Positions 1-13,164 of a DNA stretch of 64,000 nt are shown here, piece after piece. Every line of letters begins with the position of its first letter. Within the stretch, counting starts at the first letter, position 1. Below the pieces are notes generated by a model. That model worked only from the letters and a program-made list of their open reading frames with translations. It made no database searches and was not told the DNA's origin. The stretch is from positions 33,735-97,734 of the forward strand of contig JAMWET010000570.1 of assembly GCA_024036415.1 (NCBI GenBank). The letters are read 5' to 3'. The translations under genes were made by a program, and so were the position numbers. Source of the stretch: Prochilodus magdalenae (taxonomy: Eukaryota > Chordata > Actinopteri > Characiformes > Prochilodontidae).

Positions 1-339
1 ACATTCAAATATGAATGTTCAAATATGATTAAACAATGAAGGAGTCACTGCACATCTGTCATTGTTCTGTAGTGATCAGACAGAACTGTCCTTACTGAGG
101 AGAAAGTCTGGAGGAGAAAGGATTCATCCCTTTAGAGGAAATAAAGACTCAAGAAGACCCAGAAATGGATTTTTAGTAGTGAAGACATTTTGATCCACGT
201 AAGTCATTAATCCACATAATAACTAGTAAATTAATAAATTAAATCTGTGTTTCTCATTTCTGTCTGTTCATCTTTCATTCTGAGATCAGACTCTGATGAT
301 GATGTTGAGTTCATGTAGAGTGAACTTCTGGATACTTAC

Positions 340-663
340 ACTCCCACACTCCTACTGTACACTCCTCTGTTGTGTCTCCATTGCTGACCTGACACAGATA
401 ATCTCCTCTATCTGACACTCTGCAGTGTCTGATCTGTAAGGAGACGTTTCCTCTCTGCAGCTCCTGAGTGAACAGATTCGCTCTTCCCTCGTAGCCCCTC
501 CCCTCTGTCACCTGCCTGTTCTTATAGAGACAAACACAGTCCGTCCCCTTAAACCACCTGATCTCCATGGTAACAGCACTGAGTTCAGGAGACAGGTGAC
601 AGGAGAGAGTGACCGCAGAGGGAGACTGATAATCTCCACGTGGTCCAGTGAGTATAAAGAGCT
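340..663 (-). CDS. Ig V-set domain exon, copy 1 (butyrophilin/B7-like family)
   Basis: This single exon of 324 nt encodes one immunoglobulin V-set domain. Visible landmarks are the B-strand cysteine in TLSCHL, the C-strand tryptophan in EIRWFKG, and the F-strand motif DRGDYLCQV with the second cysteine. It most resembles the extracellular V domains of fish butyrophilin/B7-like receptors, which act at the cell surface; that role comes from the family. The acceptor (TTTCTACACAG) and donor (GTAAGTATCC) give phase 1 on both sides. The open frame runs further upstream, but its apparent first codon is GTG, so that is not a start. About 100 bp upstream lies another possible donor after a short ATG stretch (MATASN). 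No signal peptide or transmembrane exon is visible nearby, and downstream exons would lie before the window. Copy 2 is at 49951-50274 and has the same length. Confidence 0.8.
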
Positions 664-859
664 CTGTGTAGAAACACACACACATTAATAGTTGTAGGTC
701 GTGTGTCTTCACTGTAAAAATAAACTCTCTGATAGAATATTATTTAATGATGTTCACAGTAAAACCTTTTGTAGCTTCTGGAAGTTTAACTTACTGTTAC
801 TTGCAGTCGCCATCTTTATCTCTCTACCTCTTTCTACAGACTCACACTAATACAGTCCT

Positions 860-861
860 AC

Positions 862-916
<55 letters not shown>
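860..916. repeat. (GA)n simple repeat
   Basis: This is a near-pure GA/AGAG microsatellite just upstream of Ig exon copy 1. On the minus strand it is a TC run that could serve as a polypyrimidine tract. A related GA tract lies at the same relative place next to Ig copy 2 (about 50475-50620). Confidence 0.85.
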
Positions 917-3340
917 TTTACCATCCACCTATTAAGCAAGTCAAGGAAGTGACTTTTAAAAACAAAAAAAATATATGAATATATTAATAAATCAGAGACC
1001 AGGAGTAACACACACACACACACAGACACAGAAATTACAACACCCCCACCAACACACCACTTCTGTTCAAATCCAGAAACATTGTGACAACCATGGTAGA
1101 ACTCCACCCTTAAAGGCGATTCCACCAATGCCTGAAAAAGCTTCTCAGTGTCCTGGCCCTCAGACCTCAGCCGTAAGGTCTTCCAAACGGCCAACTTTGT
1201 CTGTCCAACCAAAAAATTAGCCAGAGTGCATTTAACACCTTGGGCCCTAGAATACCTACACCCAAAAATAAACAGAGTGCAGGTAAAACAGAAAGCCCAG
1301 TTCAGTAAGAGCTCGGCCCAGGGAGCATTCGGAGAAGGTGTGGAACACAGAATCTGGCTCATTACTGAAGATGCAGTGTGGAGGAACAGAGGAGTTAAAC
1401 CTGGACACAAAATCATTAGTGGGTACAGCACCATGCAGAATACCCCACTGGAGGTCCCCAGAACGTTTGGGTAGAGGGCTTTTATACAGGAGCCTCCATG
1501 AAGGCCTCACCCTTAGGGGCAGAGAAATGGGCTCTCCCCTTAGACTCTCCTTCAACTCATGGAAATGCATGGCCCCCACACAGCTCCGATACAGCACAGT
1601 TTTACCAGATGTGGAGAATGGCAGCCTCTGTGAGCTTCCAATGGAGAGAAGCTGGCCCGCACTGTTCTCACCCTGAGGGACACATGGGGAGACATATAAC
1701 TCTGGAAAGGGGACGTGGGACAGACCACCAGCCAGTAGATGGTTCAAGAAGGTCTTGAGGCTCGGAGTCATAAAAGGCTTTACCAATCAGTCTGCCAATT
1801 GACCTCTCTGATCTAAACCCAGTCTGCTGTGCCAGAAGTTCAGCTGGTCCCCTCTCCGTACAGCAGTTTCTGGGCAGTCTGTAAACTCACAGCCCTTATT
1901 CTCGCTGCCACCTGGATCAGCCTCTGGCCTCCTTCAGCCAAGGCTAAATACAGAACTAGTCCCAGAAGTAGTCAACGAAGGCCTTTGGGACATGAGTAAT
2001 CCATAGGGGGATCCAGTACAGTCACTCTGTGCCACAGCATGGAGGCTGCCACGTTATTCACCAACAGTGCTCTACGACGGTAAGATAACAGGGGTAGGTT
2101 CCACCTCCACCTCTGGAGCCTCCCCAGAATCTTTTCTCGCAGTCCATCCCAGTTCTTCTAAATATATCCATCTGATCCAAAAAAAAAAATCCTGTAACGC
2201 CACAAGGAGTGGCTCGATGGCCAAATTGTATAAAAGCCCTGAGAGGCCTGGCGCATTCCCCTGCTGACAGGGAAGGCCTATGTAAGACTACAGTTTATTT
2301 TCAGTAGGCTATGGACATCAGTTTGCAGCAGTTTAATATGGGAAATAAAATTCGGATTAAATCCAAACGCCTCAAGTGTCTTAAATAGAAAAGTGTGATC
2401 CACTTTATCAAGAGCCTTTTCCTTGTCCAATGAAATGAGCCCCACACAGAGGTCTGTAACATAAGAGAGTAGGTCCCTGATTAAGAAAAGATTATCAAAA
2501 ATGGATCACTCTGGAACACAAAAAGATTGATCATTATGAATGATTGTTGCCAAACACTTTTTCAGTCGATTGGTCAACGTTCTGGACAGAATTTTATAAT
2601 CCATTTGCGGGAGGGACACCGGGCGCCATGTCCTTTAACGCTCCAAGATCACCTTTCTTAGGCAACAGAGTCACCACAGCTCTTCTGCAGCTGAGCGAAA
2701 GGAGGCCAGAGTCTATGCATTCCAGGAAAATAGAATGCAGATCCCGACAAATCAAGTTCCAGATAACTTTATAAAACTCTGCAGGTAGACCATCCAGCCC
2801 TGGGGACCTGCCCTCAAACTGCGCCTGCACAGAATCAGTAAGTTCAGCAAACGTCAAGCGTTGCTCTAAATCACCCTTGTGCTGTTCTGGTAGTTGAGGT
2901 AAATCTGTTAAGATGAAATCTGCTGCCACTTGATCACACTTCTCCGCACCACACAGCTTCTTGTAATAAGATGTCATACTTAAATCAGGCAGTCCTAAGC
3001 AGTTCAAAACTTTCTTCTCTCCGGACTGCTTTTCCAAGCTAAAGAAGAAAGTGGGCCGTCCTTATCGTTTAACTGCAAATACCATGCCTGCATGAGTGCA
3101 CCATGGCCCCTCTCCTCCATCAGGTCCCTCAACAATAATTTGTTCCTCTTCAGAGCCTCAGCAGTCTCTGCTCTTCTGTGAACTCGTGCTACAGGCTGTA
3201 TATTGCTGGCAGAAATCCTTTACCTGAACTTTGCCAATGTCCCACCATTGAATTAGAGACTTAAACTCAGACTTCCTCTCTCTCCAGTCTTCCCAGAAAA
3301 GAGTGAAGGAGTGCACAAAATGGTGGTCCTAAACTAGTCT
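917..3340 (-). mobile_element. Tx1-like (L1 superclade) LINE, degenerate copy
   Basis: Non-LTR retrotransposon remnant read on the minus strand. The 5'-most part (3037-2594) matches the start of a Tx1-type reverse transcriptase, with the motifs SPGLDGLPAEFYK and RRAVVTLLPKKGD. Further on, about 2390-2590, relics of the VDHTFLF and LISLDKEKA motifs are readable across frameshifts. The 3' part (1786-1256) encodes the typical C-terminal block with WRLLYK and DLQWGILHGAV. Several frameshifts and stops are present, so it is not functional. The 3' end (about 917-1005, then CA and GA repeats) closely resembles the segment at 56270-56375, which marks both as the same family. Confidence 0.75.
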
Positions 3341-4366
3341 ACTATTGAAGTGCCAGTATGAACAATGCTATGTAATTGGTGATTAGCAGAAATGTAATGA
3401 TGATCAGGCAGTGGGAAGGGAAAAATACAGATTTGGGAAAATCTGCCTCTGTTACACCTTTGGACATCAACCTTTGCCAAGCCAAGCTTCAGAAATCATG
3501 TTAGCCTGACCCTTCATCCACATGTCCTGGTTAACAGTGGAAAATCTTCTCTAAATAGTGTATTGCAGCAGCCAAAGTACAGTAAAGAACAATAATAGAA
3601 AATGTACATAAATAAAAAGAAGTAGAACTACTCTAGAGGTATTCTAATAATAATAATAATAATAAGCACCACTATGAGTGGGATTGTAGCAAAACTGTTA
3701 TGGAAGTCTAATGATATGCAATGAAAATAAAGTGACTATGTAATGTACTGTATAATGCCTTGAAAGTATAATTACCATGAAGAGTGTATGTACAATAATA
3801 AAAGCATAGAACATGAATATTATGCAGGAGGACAGTACAGCTGTGTGTTTCCACATTCACAAGTCAATTCACAAGCAACAAGCCAGAAGACAGTAACGGG
3901 TAGCTGTACACTGTAAACAGCAGTACAGAAGGTATTATAAATAAATGTGCAGTCTTATAGGCATAGACAAAGTGGCAGTGCACAGTGATATGAGTATGGA
4001 AAAGTGTAATGTGTAATGTCCAGCTGGTGCTCAGTTAATGTCCAATTATGTCACGGCACAGTGAAGAGGAGTTGTACAGTGTGATCGCTGTTGGTACAAA
4101 CGATCTTCTGATCTTCTGATGTAGCATCAGAGGAGTAGAAACTGAAGAAAAGAAAAGGGGTGAGCACAGTTCCCTGTGGTGCTCCAGTGCTACTGAGCTA
4201 CCATCACCAATCTGCTCTGCTGTACTAAAGCAAATAGACCTGTGTCACTCAACTGTCTGCACACACTTCCAACATGTAACAAAGTGAGGAATCTGCAAAG
4301 GGTGACAGATCTACATTTTTTGAAGACTGTGAAAAAGTCTCAGAAACTAGATTCCTAATCGTCATC
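3341..4366. other. Intergenic, no gene recognised
   Basis: This is AT-rich sequence with a short AAT microsatellite near 3645-3665. There is no convincing ORF, splice pair or RNA gene. The stretch about 3950-4240 has the look of an old interspersed repeat, but I cannot assign it. Confidence 0.5.
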
Positions 4367-4600
4367 ATGTATAGGAATAGGATAGTCATGGTGCAGGGAA
4401 GTGAAGCTGCACTGAGACAATTTGAAGAGGTCTTACTGTCTCTTAAACAGCAATGTGATTATAAGAGAGTGACCCCTCCTACAACACACCTTCATACCAG
4501 TGTAGCAAAGCTCAGAGACAGCATCTCCCTACTGGAAGTAGAACTAGTGGAGCTGAATAAACACATGCAGACACACATCTCCACCAGTAGATGGCCGCGC
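4367..4600 (+). mobile_element. 5' piece of an older LINE, interrupted by the L2-type element
   Basis: An open frame begins here and encodes a heptad-rich stretch (residues about 1-75, with SEAALRQFEEVLLSLK and ISLLEVELVELN), like the coiled-coil ORF1 of LINEs. It runs directly into the 5' end of the L2-type element near 4600. A similar helical segment (VMVQELRRDIDRGESYQ) resumes just after that element ends near 7015. I infer that this is one older LINE split by a younger insertion. The family is not certain. Confidence 0.4.
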
Positions 4601-7015
4601 GCTGTAGTGCAGCAGCTTCTCACGCTCCCAGCGAAAACCCAGCTTTTAGTTATTTTTACGTCGGACTTCACGTGCCTTAAGCCTGTGAGTTACAGCCGAA
4701 CCGAACTTTTTAAGATTAAGGACAGCTCTGCCACAAAAGCAGCAACTATGGACAATAGTTTCAGAGCCAAGCTGGGCAGACTACAACTTCTCCGGACACC
4801 GGCGTGGCGGGGCAGAGCGGTACGAACAAAGGGCAAAAGGCAGCGATGCGGGCGAAGACTGAAGAGAGGGAAGCGGGTCGGCGTGCTAGCCAGGCTCAAG
4901 GCTAACGCCAACAGACCCCCGATTCCATCTCTCTTCCTGTCCAATGTTCGCTCTTTGGACAACAAGCTGGACCTTCTGCGGCTGAGGATGAGTGTTTCTG
5001 AGGAGATGAGGAACTGCGCTGTGATCTGAAACATGGCTAAACGACAGCATGCCGGACTCAGCCTTTCAGCTCGCCGGCCGGCAGCTCTTCCGAGCGGACC
5101 ACAACCAGCTGTCCAGAAAAGCACGAGGGACAGCTTATGCGTCTACATAAACAAAGGTTGGTGCACAAACTGTGTGGTGGTAAACGCCCTATGCTCCGAG
5201 GCGACAGAACAGCTGACCGTGAAGTGTTGGCCACACTATCTGCCTGAGTTTACAGCTGTGTTAGTCATTGCCGTTTACATAGCACCGGATGCTAATGCTA
5301 ACAACGCACTGAAGGAGCTACATGACAACATCAGCTCGCTTCAAAACAAGCACCCGAACATCTTGCCGAGGTTCTACCAGCACATAGACATTCCAACACG
5401 GGGAAACAACACACTCGACCGTGTTTATACCAACATCAGAGACGCGTACAGAGCCGTCCCCCACCCCCACCTCGGGCTCTCCGACCACATCTCCATTATG
5501 CTGGTCCCTGCATACCACCCCCCGCTGCGACGCTCCAGACCCACACAGAAGACTATTACTGTGTGGCCCAGTGACGCAGACGCTGTGCTGCAGGACTGTT
5601 TCGGCTGCACAGACTGGCATGTCTTTAGGGAGGCTGCTGAGAGTGAGGGGGAGCTGGATCTGGAGGATTACACATCTGCTGTCCTCGGGTACATCAGCAA
5701 GTGTGTGGAGGATGTCACCACCACAAAGACTGTGACCTGCTACCCGAACCAGAAACCCTGGCTGAATGGAGAGGTGCGTTCTCTACTGAAAGCCAGGGAT
5801 GCTGCCTTCAGGTCCGGCGACTCACAGGAACTCAGGAGGGCTAGAAGAGAGCTGACCGCAGGTGTTAAGAGGGCCAAAGCTGCATATGCTCTGAAAATCC
5901 AGGGACATCTCTCCTCCCAGGATCCTAGGAGCATGTGGAGGGGAATTAAGTGCATCACAGACTATAAAACCAGAGATGCACAATGTTCCAAAGACCCCTC
6001 CCTGCCCGAGGCTCTCAACAAATTCTATGCCCGCTTTGAGGACCCTGACACCCTGCCCAGCATAAGACTCACCCCTACACCTGGGGAAGTACCCCTCAGT
6101 GTGACACCAGCAGAGGTAAGTGATGAGTCTGGCTACAGGCAGGAGATAGAACACCTGGAGGGTTGGTGCAGAAAGAACAACCTCTGCATCAACGTAAAGA
6201 AGACGAAGGAGATGATTGTGGACTTCAGAAGGGGCAGACATGCCCACCTCCCCCTGCATGTCGGAGGGTCTGCGGTGGAAGTGGTCTCCAGCTACAGGTA
6301 CTTGGGTGTTCACCTGAGCAACAACCTCACCTGGAGCAACAACACTTCCAGCCTGGTCAGGAAGGCACATCAGTGGCTCTACTTCCACAGGCGGTTGAGG
6401 CGAGCTGGGCTCGGTAGCTCGCTCACCTCCTTCTACAGATGTGTGGTGGAGAGCGTCCTATGCTCCAGCATCAACGTGTGGCACGGAAGCTCCTCTGCTG
6501 CAGACAGGAAAGCTCTGCAGAGGGTGGTGAAGGCTGCACAGAGGTCTGTCGGAGTCAGCCTCCCCACCACCACGGACATCTACACCTCCAGATGCAGGAA
6601 CAGGGCTACCTGCATCATGAAGGACCCCACTCATCCAGCACACTCACTTTTTGTCCCGCTCCCCTCAGGCAGGAGGCTGCGGAGCATTAAGTGTAAAACG
6701 AACAGACTGAGGAACAGCTTCATTCCGGAAGCTGTAAGACTTTTAAACGCCACTTAGCGGAACCACTTTGACGACACTAGTCACTTTAAATACACTCTGC
6801 TGCTACCTTCTCCATTTACTGCTGCTCTTCTCTCTGTAATTTATTTTTATTTTCATTTTTACATATATTTTTATATATTTATGTATATTTTATTTATTTA
6901 CGTACTGCTGTCTGGGTAAAACTGGGTCCTTGGGTACCACAATTTCGTTCCACCCCATGTACCACATGTGATGCGAATGACAATAAAGTCTCCTTGAATT
7001 CTTGAATCCTTGAAT
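4600..7015 (+). mobile_element. L2/CR1-type LINE, internally deleted
   Basis: Non-LTR retrotransposon with a start of the SNVRSLDNKLDLLRLRM type, an apurinic endonuclease region, and the C-terminal half of the reverse transcriptase region. Its 3' UTR has the fish L2-type ending: CAATAAAGTCTCC followed by imperfect TTGAATTC/CTTGAATCC repeats. The reverse transcriptase core is missing, so it could move only with enzymes supplied in trans. It appears nested inside another LINE (4367-4600 and 7016-9250). Confidence 0.75.
5033..6757 (+). pseudogene. L2-type LINE ORF2 (endonuclease plus truncated reverse transcriptase)
   Basis: Open for 574 codons. The N-terminal third holds endonuclease motifs: the VYIAPDANANNALKEL stretch, TLDRVYTN, and LGLSDHISIML, whose SDH is the catalytic signature. 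The endonuclease middle that normally carries the GDFN motif is missing. A linker follows (NQKPWLNGEVRSLLKARD). Near 6113 the frame jumps from TPAEV straight into EHLEGWCRKNNLCINVKKTK, so the segment carrying the catalytic FADD/YADD box is gone. The C-terminus (YRYLGVHLSNNLTWSNNT, then RLRNSFIPEAVRLLN) is typical. A preceding open frame to 5029 carries the start of the endonuclease and is separated by a stop. Because both deletions leave the frame open, annotation pipelines may report it as a host gene; it is not. Confidence 0.75.
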
Positions 7016-9250
7016 AGAGACACAGACCCCTCAGAGACCAGCTTAGCCAAACCAAACACTAGCTGAAGGTGATGGTGCAGGAGCTACGGCGAGACATAGA
7101 CAGAGGAGAGAGCTATCAAGTCTCGGACAAGAATACACCAAAAAGACACTGTCATAGAGTTCCTAAAGCTTTAGCCTCAGCCTGCCCTCTAGAACCATGC
7201 CCACACTGAGCAGGCCCAACCCTCTCAGAGCCCCATAAAGACAGATCCTAGCCTCATGAAGCCAGTCAGCCCACAGATTACGCCCCCCATACAAAAAGAC
7301 ACCCCTGTATCAGCCTCAGACACACCTACAGCCCCCCGCAAACAGCCAAGACAAAACAAGGGAACAACAACTTCACAACTCAAACCCAAGACCCACAGAC
7401 AAGCAGACCAACACCAAGCCAGATCATCTAGACCACTGCAACCAGCCTCGACCAGTTCAACACACCCCAACAGTCAGACCTGCACGTCCTACCTTACAAC
7501 TCAGATTAGTGCTTGATCACCCAGCAGACACACCAGCACACCAGATCCAGACGGCAGTGGTGCAAATACCCCACTGCCACAGATGCCATCAGTGGACACC
7601 AGCCAATCAAGACATGGGTGAGATTAAATGGTTACTGCAGTGTCACTGAACACAATGCATTGCTGTCACACTAAGAAATTGAAAAACTATTGTAACCCCA
7701 GTTTTTTTTATTTCATTTTAAATTGAAAGAACATGAAAAATAGCATCACTTTTAGTTAGTCTATGGAATATCCAAGGCTTGAGCTTATCAGTCTTTGACT
7801 AAAAAAGCTTAAATAATGATCTTCTGAACTGTATCAAAGACCTTGACAGCACCATCCTACAAGAGACATAGTGCAAAGCTGACATGGTCACTCCCTGTTC
7901 CAGGGAATAAGGGGGAATCATAGTACCATCACATAAGCTGAGCACAGTATGCCAAGGCAGATACTCAGAAGGACTAATAATCTGGTATAGATCAAATCTA
8001 CATCAGTTTATAGACACTGTAAAAACAGGAAAACCACATTTGGCATAAAAAAACACAGAAACACTGTATTCTCAGCACAGGTCTATTCCTCTGTGCCATA
8101 TACATACCCCCTCAGAATCCCCATACTACTCTGAACACATGTTCTCTGAGTTGGAGACAGAAGCATGCCATTTCCAGGCCCAGGGAAATGTGCTTGTCTG
8201 CGGCAATCTGAACACTAGAACAGGGACACAACCTGACTTCATATAAACAGACAATTTTACTACAAAGGACATATCTTCTGTCAATAACAGATATTCTTAC
8301 CCCCACAGAAACAATCACGACACCTCCACAGACAGAAACGGGAAAGAACTCCTGCAGCTCTGTCAGAGTCTGGGTCTGTACATAATCAATAGTAAGACAC
8401 AAGGGGACTCTCTAGGAAGATACACCTTCTGATCACCTCTTGGGAATAATACAGTAGATTACATGATTACAGATTTAGACCTTTTCTCTCTCAGTGCGCT
8501 CACTGTTAACCTGTAAACCACAGCAAAATCAATGTTCATTAAAAGGGCAGAGACTAACAGAACTGCACACACACACAGCCCAGTAAGATGTACAGCATCT
8601 GGACTGTACAAATGGGTCCAAAACAGCCCAGAAGTTTTCCAGAAAGCAATCTGAGAGCCAAAAACACTTTTTGGACACCTTTCTGGACACCACAAACTCA
8701 CAGTAAAGAAGGAGTCAATCTGGCAGTAAATAACCTAAATATGATCTAAAGGAAAACTGCAGAAAGGGCTAAACTGAAACAATCAGATCAGAAACATAGA
8801 GATCCCAACAACACTGACATATGCCTTCTTTACTATGAAACACAAAAGCAGTATAAACGTACACAATACAAAAAACGTACGCCTGATGGTGACCAAAAGC
8901 TCAACCCCTATATTTCCATTGGCTATTCTTAAATTATTTAACATAGTTCTGAGGGTAGGTTACTTCCCTGAGATCTGGAATCATGGACTAAGAATACCAA
9001 TCTTTAAAAGTGTAGATAAATTTAATAGTTACAGAGGCATCTGTGTGAACAGTAACCTGGGGAGGCTATTCTGTAGCAACTTAAACACTAGGCTTTTGTC
9101 AAACTGGATTCCTACCAAATCACTGCACCACTGATCATGCTACCACTCTGCACACCCTGATTGATAAATTTGTGTCTGTTTTATTGATTTCAGAAAGGCA
9201 CAAAGGATTATACTAGAAGCTTATAGAGCGGTGTAGTGGGTACAGCATAG
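7016..9250 (+). mobile_element. Degenerate LINE (CR1/I-like), endonuclease and start of reverse transcriptase
   Basis: Plus-strand non-LTR element broken by many stops. Around 7760-8500 an endonuclease is readable in pieces: LWNIQGLS, VLVCGNLNTRTG (the GDFN-type box), GKELLQLCQSLGLYI, and NTVDYMITDLD. At 8835-9134 the first reverse transcriptase block is open (ILKLFNIVLRVGYFPEIWN, then PIFKS and YRGICVNSNLGRLF). The remaining reverse transcriptase is absent. The 5' part (7016-7530) encodes a Pro/Thr/Gln-rich stretch, consistent with the end of ORF1. The 4367-4600 piece is likely its displaced 5' end. Confidence 0.6.
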
Positions 9251-9780
9251 GATTTGATTAAATCAATGTGTGATGGGTCAGCAAATCTGTCCCACCACCA
9301 AGACCATGAAAGGACACCGGGGCATAAAACGGGAGACAATGATGATTAAATTATTGTAAAATGTACATATAAGAAATACCTACCTTGTTCTGTCCTGATC
9401 TTCAGGGGAGCGCGGACAGAGTAAATTAATATATATTTATTTAATATATATTAATATAAATGAGTGTGATTACCGGTAAAAGGAAGCTTCTTGTTATGTG
9501 TTATTTGTATTGTGTTTATTGTCCTGAAGTTGGTTGGTTATTGTTTGTTTTGTGTATCCCCTCACTAGCTCTGGGGAATGGTTTGGGTTAACCAAATGGG
9601 GCGTGGCTAGGGTGTTAAAAGGGGGGGAATTCATTCAAAGGGAGGAAGGTGTCTAACTGGCACAACCTGGCTGATGCCTAGCATGAACAAATGAACAAAA
9701 TTAATTAAATTACAGGATTTAATAGTAAAATGTGTATGTATTTTACTCACTTGTTCTGGTTTATTTTTTTGATACTTTAG
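9251..9780. other. Intergenic, no gene recognised
   Basis: AT-rich sequence between two LINEs. I see no supported coding exon or RNA gene. Confidence 0.5.
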
Positions 9781-10335
9781 TATTTATTCAAGTTTTTCCA
9801 TATTATGCATCAACACAAATATAGCTTTTTTTTAGAAAGGAAGGAGAGAAATAATAGTTACAATGGAATCAGGGAAAATAAAATACATTGAAAAAATTAA
9901 ATAAATAATAGTAATAAACAAACACATAAATAAACAAATAAATAAATAATAACAATAGTAACAAGGGAGAAAAAAACAAAAAAACACCAGCAATATGGGT
10001 TGCCTAGGGAGTAAAATATTTAGTATGAGGTTATGGTGTTCTCTTATTCAGATCTATTCATTCTCATGTATATTTATGGTGTCATATATTATCCATTTTC
10101 GCCACATTTTTGTAAATATTTTTCTTCGTGTATATAGATTTGTCTCACAATTTCTATCCATTGCTTAAATGTAGGGGGGTTTGTTTTGCACCAGTTTCGT
10201 GTTATTGCCTTTTTGCTTGCTATTAGTAAGATCTTGGTTTAATATCTGTCACTGTCTAGAACATATTTATTTATATCCCCAAGATACATGACTTTGCACG
10301 TTTTGGGAATAGGATATTCTAAAATGTCTTTGATA

Positions 10336-13164
10336 CTATAATGACTGTATTTTATTGCATTCCCAAAAGATGTGGGTGTGGGTGGCCACTGAGTTTGAAC
10401 ACATTCTCCAACATGGTTGATGTTGTCTGATTTGTTTACTCTTTAGCTCAGGTGTTATAAAATAAAGAGTCAGATTTTTCCACCCAAATTCTTTCCATAT
10501 TCTTGAGCTGGTTGTGGCATGTTGTGTTATACACATATTAGTCCATTCGTCCTCTGTAATCCTAGTATTAAGCTCCTTTTCCCATTTAGCTTTAATGTAC
10601 ATTGTGGTTTGAGGGGGCAACTTACATTCTCTTAGGCTATGATAAAGATGGTGATGTCAACCTCATTTTTATACCATTGTATATCTTTACTACTGCATCA
10701 ATAATAGCAATGTTTGGAGACTCCAGAGTTTGGTTACCTTGTAGTTCAATTACCAAAATAGTTCCTTAATTGTAAATATCTAAAGAAGTCCCTCTGTCTC
10801 CCAATCCGTATGTCTTTTTTAATTCCTGGAAGCTCATTACATTTCTCGCATTCTTGATGATTGTACAGATTGCAGTGACTCCGTTTGTTGCCCATTGTCT
10901 GAAGGTGAAATCTGTCTGGCTTGGTTTGAAGCTCTCATCATACGCAAACCAATTTAGCAGTTGCATACATCTTGGTCCTTATTTTGTATTTTTTTTAATT
11001 AGAATCAAACCATTATATCTAATGTATGTGTAGTGATAGGGTTTATTGAGACCCTTGTAGTTTCTTTGTAAGGTCTCACGTTTGCCCCACATGAGACTGG
11101 ATTGGATATTTAATACATTCTTCTCAATATCTTTCCATCTCGCAATATAGTTTTCATCACACCAGTTAAGTTAATGGCCTCCTAGTTGGGCTGCCTGGAA
11201 GTAGGCTTTAAAGACTTAGGTAATGACAGTCCACCTTTGTCTGTTTGGGCAGCTTGTAATGTAGAGTATTTTATTCTTGGCTTTCTACCATTTCAAATAA
11301 CAATCTGGAGATCATTTTACTCCAAATTTGGAAACTTTCTTGAGTGGTATTTTTCAGTGGGAGGGAATGTAAACACGGTATAGGGAGTCTGTGGTAGACG
11401 TTCACTTTTGAATTATTTCAATTCTAGACTAAGATCTAATCGTAGGTGAAGGACCATTTTTCCAAGTCTTTGTTTATCTGTGAATGTATATTTGGTTAAA
11501 ATTTGTTTTGAAGAGTTGGGATATGCTTTGCTTTGGTAACAGAATTACCCTAGGTACTTTATTGTTTTTGCCATCCCATAACATATTTATACATCTTTTC
11601 TTTTTGGATTTCTTGGGAAGGGGTGTAGTTGAAGCCAGAATTATGTGCGTTTTTGTCGGACATTTACTTTTGTAACCTGAATGTTTTTCCCCTATATAAT
11701 TTTAACAATTCATCAGGTTTGGTGCAATACCCGGTATTAGGGTTTCCTTCAGATAGAACTATAATGTCATCTCTGCAAACAAGCTAATATATGCACTTTG
11801 TCCTTTTATAATGATTCCCTGTAGCTTCACTCTGTCCATATAGCGTGCGCTAGGGTTCAAATATATATGAAAAAAAAAAAGAGGTTGACAGGACACCACA
11901 GCCCTGACGTGTACCTCTTTTAAAAAAGGGTTATCCTTTCCTGTTAGACTTTTTATCCCTAGCGGTAGGGTTTTTATGGTATGTGTTCTGAGGTGCAGTT
12001 AATTTGAATTTTTGCTAAAACACAAATCGTTCCAGTACTCGTGTGTAAAGAAATTCCAATTCACACTATCGAAGAGCCTTTTCTGCATCAAGGCTTATCA
12101 ACATAGCACCTCATTCCTGGTATATATTTGTAATATTTATTGATAATATGAAGAGTTCTTCGAATATTGTCTACTGTGTTTGGCGTCCTACAATAAAGCC
12201 TGTTTGATCCTCGTCATTAGATCTGGCATAAACCTCATGTATCTTTTGGGGGGGGGGGGTGCAATAATAGATGTATATAATTTATAATCAATGTTGAGTA
12301 CTGATGATGGTAGGTTCGGTAGTTTGCTACAGTATTCTGTGATTCTTGCCTTCCTTGGGATTAATGATATGTATTGCATCCTTCCAGAGGGTCGGTAACT
12401 TCCCTTTTTCAAGGTCCAGTTGTAAAGGAACGGACTAGTAGGGGTATTAGTTCTTCTTTGAATGGGTCTATACCATTCGGCTGGAAACGCCGTCGCTACC
12501 TGGGGATTTTGTTTGCGACTTAAGTTCTAGATATAGCTTTGTCTCACTCCTTCTACCGATAAATGCTTGTCATTAATATTTTCATTTTGTATTTCTCTCC
12601 AATGATGGTAGATCTAGACAGTTGAGGAATTCCCTTATCTCGTGTCACTATAGAGGAGGGTGGTTTGGGTGTATAGAGTTTTAGAGAAGTCCTTAAATAC
12701 ATTCTCAATTTCTTCGAGTACATCATGTACAATGTTTGTCCGGAATATGGGTCTTTAACCTTGTATATTGTATTTACAGCTTGTTTTTTACGTATTCGTT
12801 TTGCCAGTAATCTTGTGGCCTTTGGACCTGATTCATAGTAGGTCTGTTTTAGGAATCTTATTTTTTTTTCTACCTCATCTCTTAAAATGTTATCCAATTT
12901 TTGTTGTGTGTCCTTTTTTTGCTGTAGAAATTGTGTTTGGAGAGTGTTCTGATATTGTAGCTCTAAGCTCCTTAATCTCTTAACCAAATTAAGATACGCC
13001 GCTTGCTTGTTTTTGTTTAAATGTGAGGTAAGAGCAATCAGCTTTCCCCGAATAACAGCTTTTAGTGCATCCCATACCATTGTTGGATCAGACACCCCTG
13101 TGTCATTTTCCTCAATATATCTCTTTATTTCCATTTTAATTTGTTCAGTATTTTTTTTTATCAT
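10336..13164 (-). pseudogene. L1 ORF2 linker, reverse transcriptase and C-terminal region, broken
   Basis: Continues the endonuclease frame after a frameshift near 13150. 13164-12553 is the open L1 linker (MVWDALKAVIRGKLIALTSH, then ESGPKATRLLAKRIRKKQA). The reverse transcriptase at about 12480-11700 is readable only in pieces with stops, for example YKLYTSIIA, FMPDLM, and FDSVNWNFF. 10966-10766 and 10620-10336 hold the C-terminal block (FTFRQWATNGVTAI; IKAKWEKEL; SNSVATHTHIFWECNKI). A run of 13 G near 12250 is a likely frameshift site. No catalytic YADD box could be read. Confidence 0.75.

Noticed and set aside
664..712. N-terminal extension of Ig copy 1 that looks like a signal peptide (also 50275-50323 in copy 2)
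   Set aside because: The first codon is GTG in both copies, not ATG, and a strong acceptor lies inside the stretch, so it is most likely intron.
5822..6388. 188-codon minus-strand ORF inside the L2-type element
   Set aside because: Opposite strand of recognisable reverse transcriptase sequence; no motif of its own.
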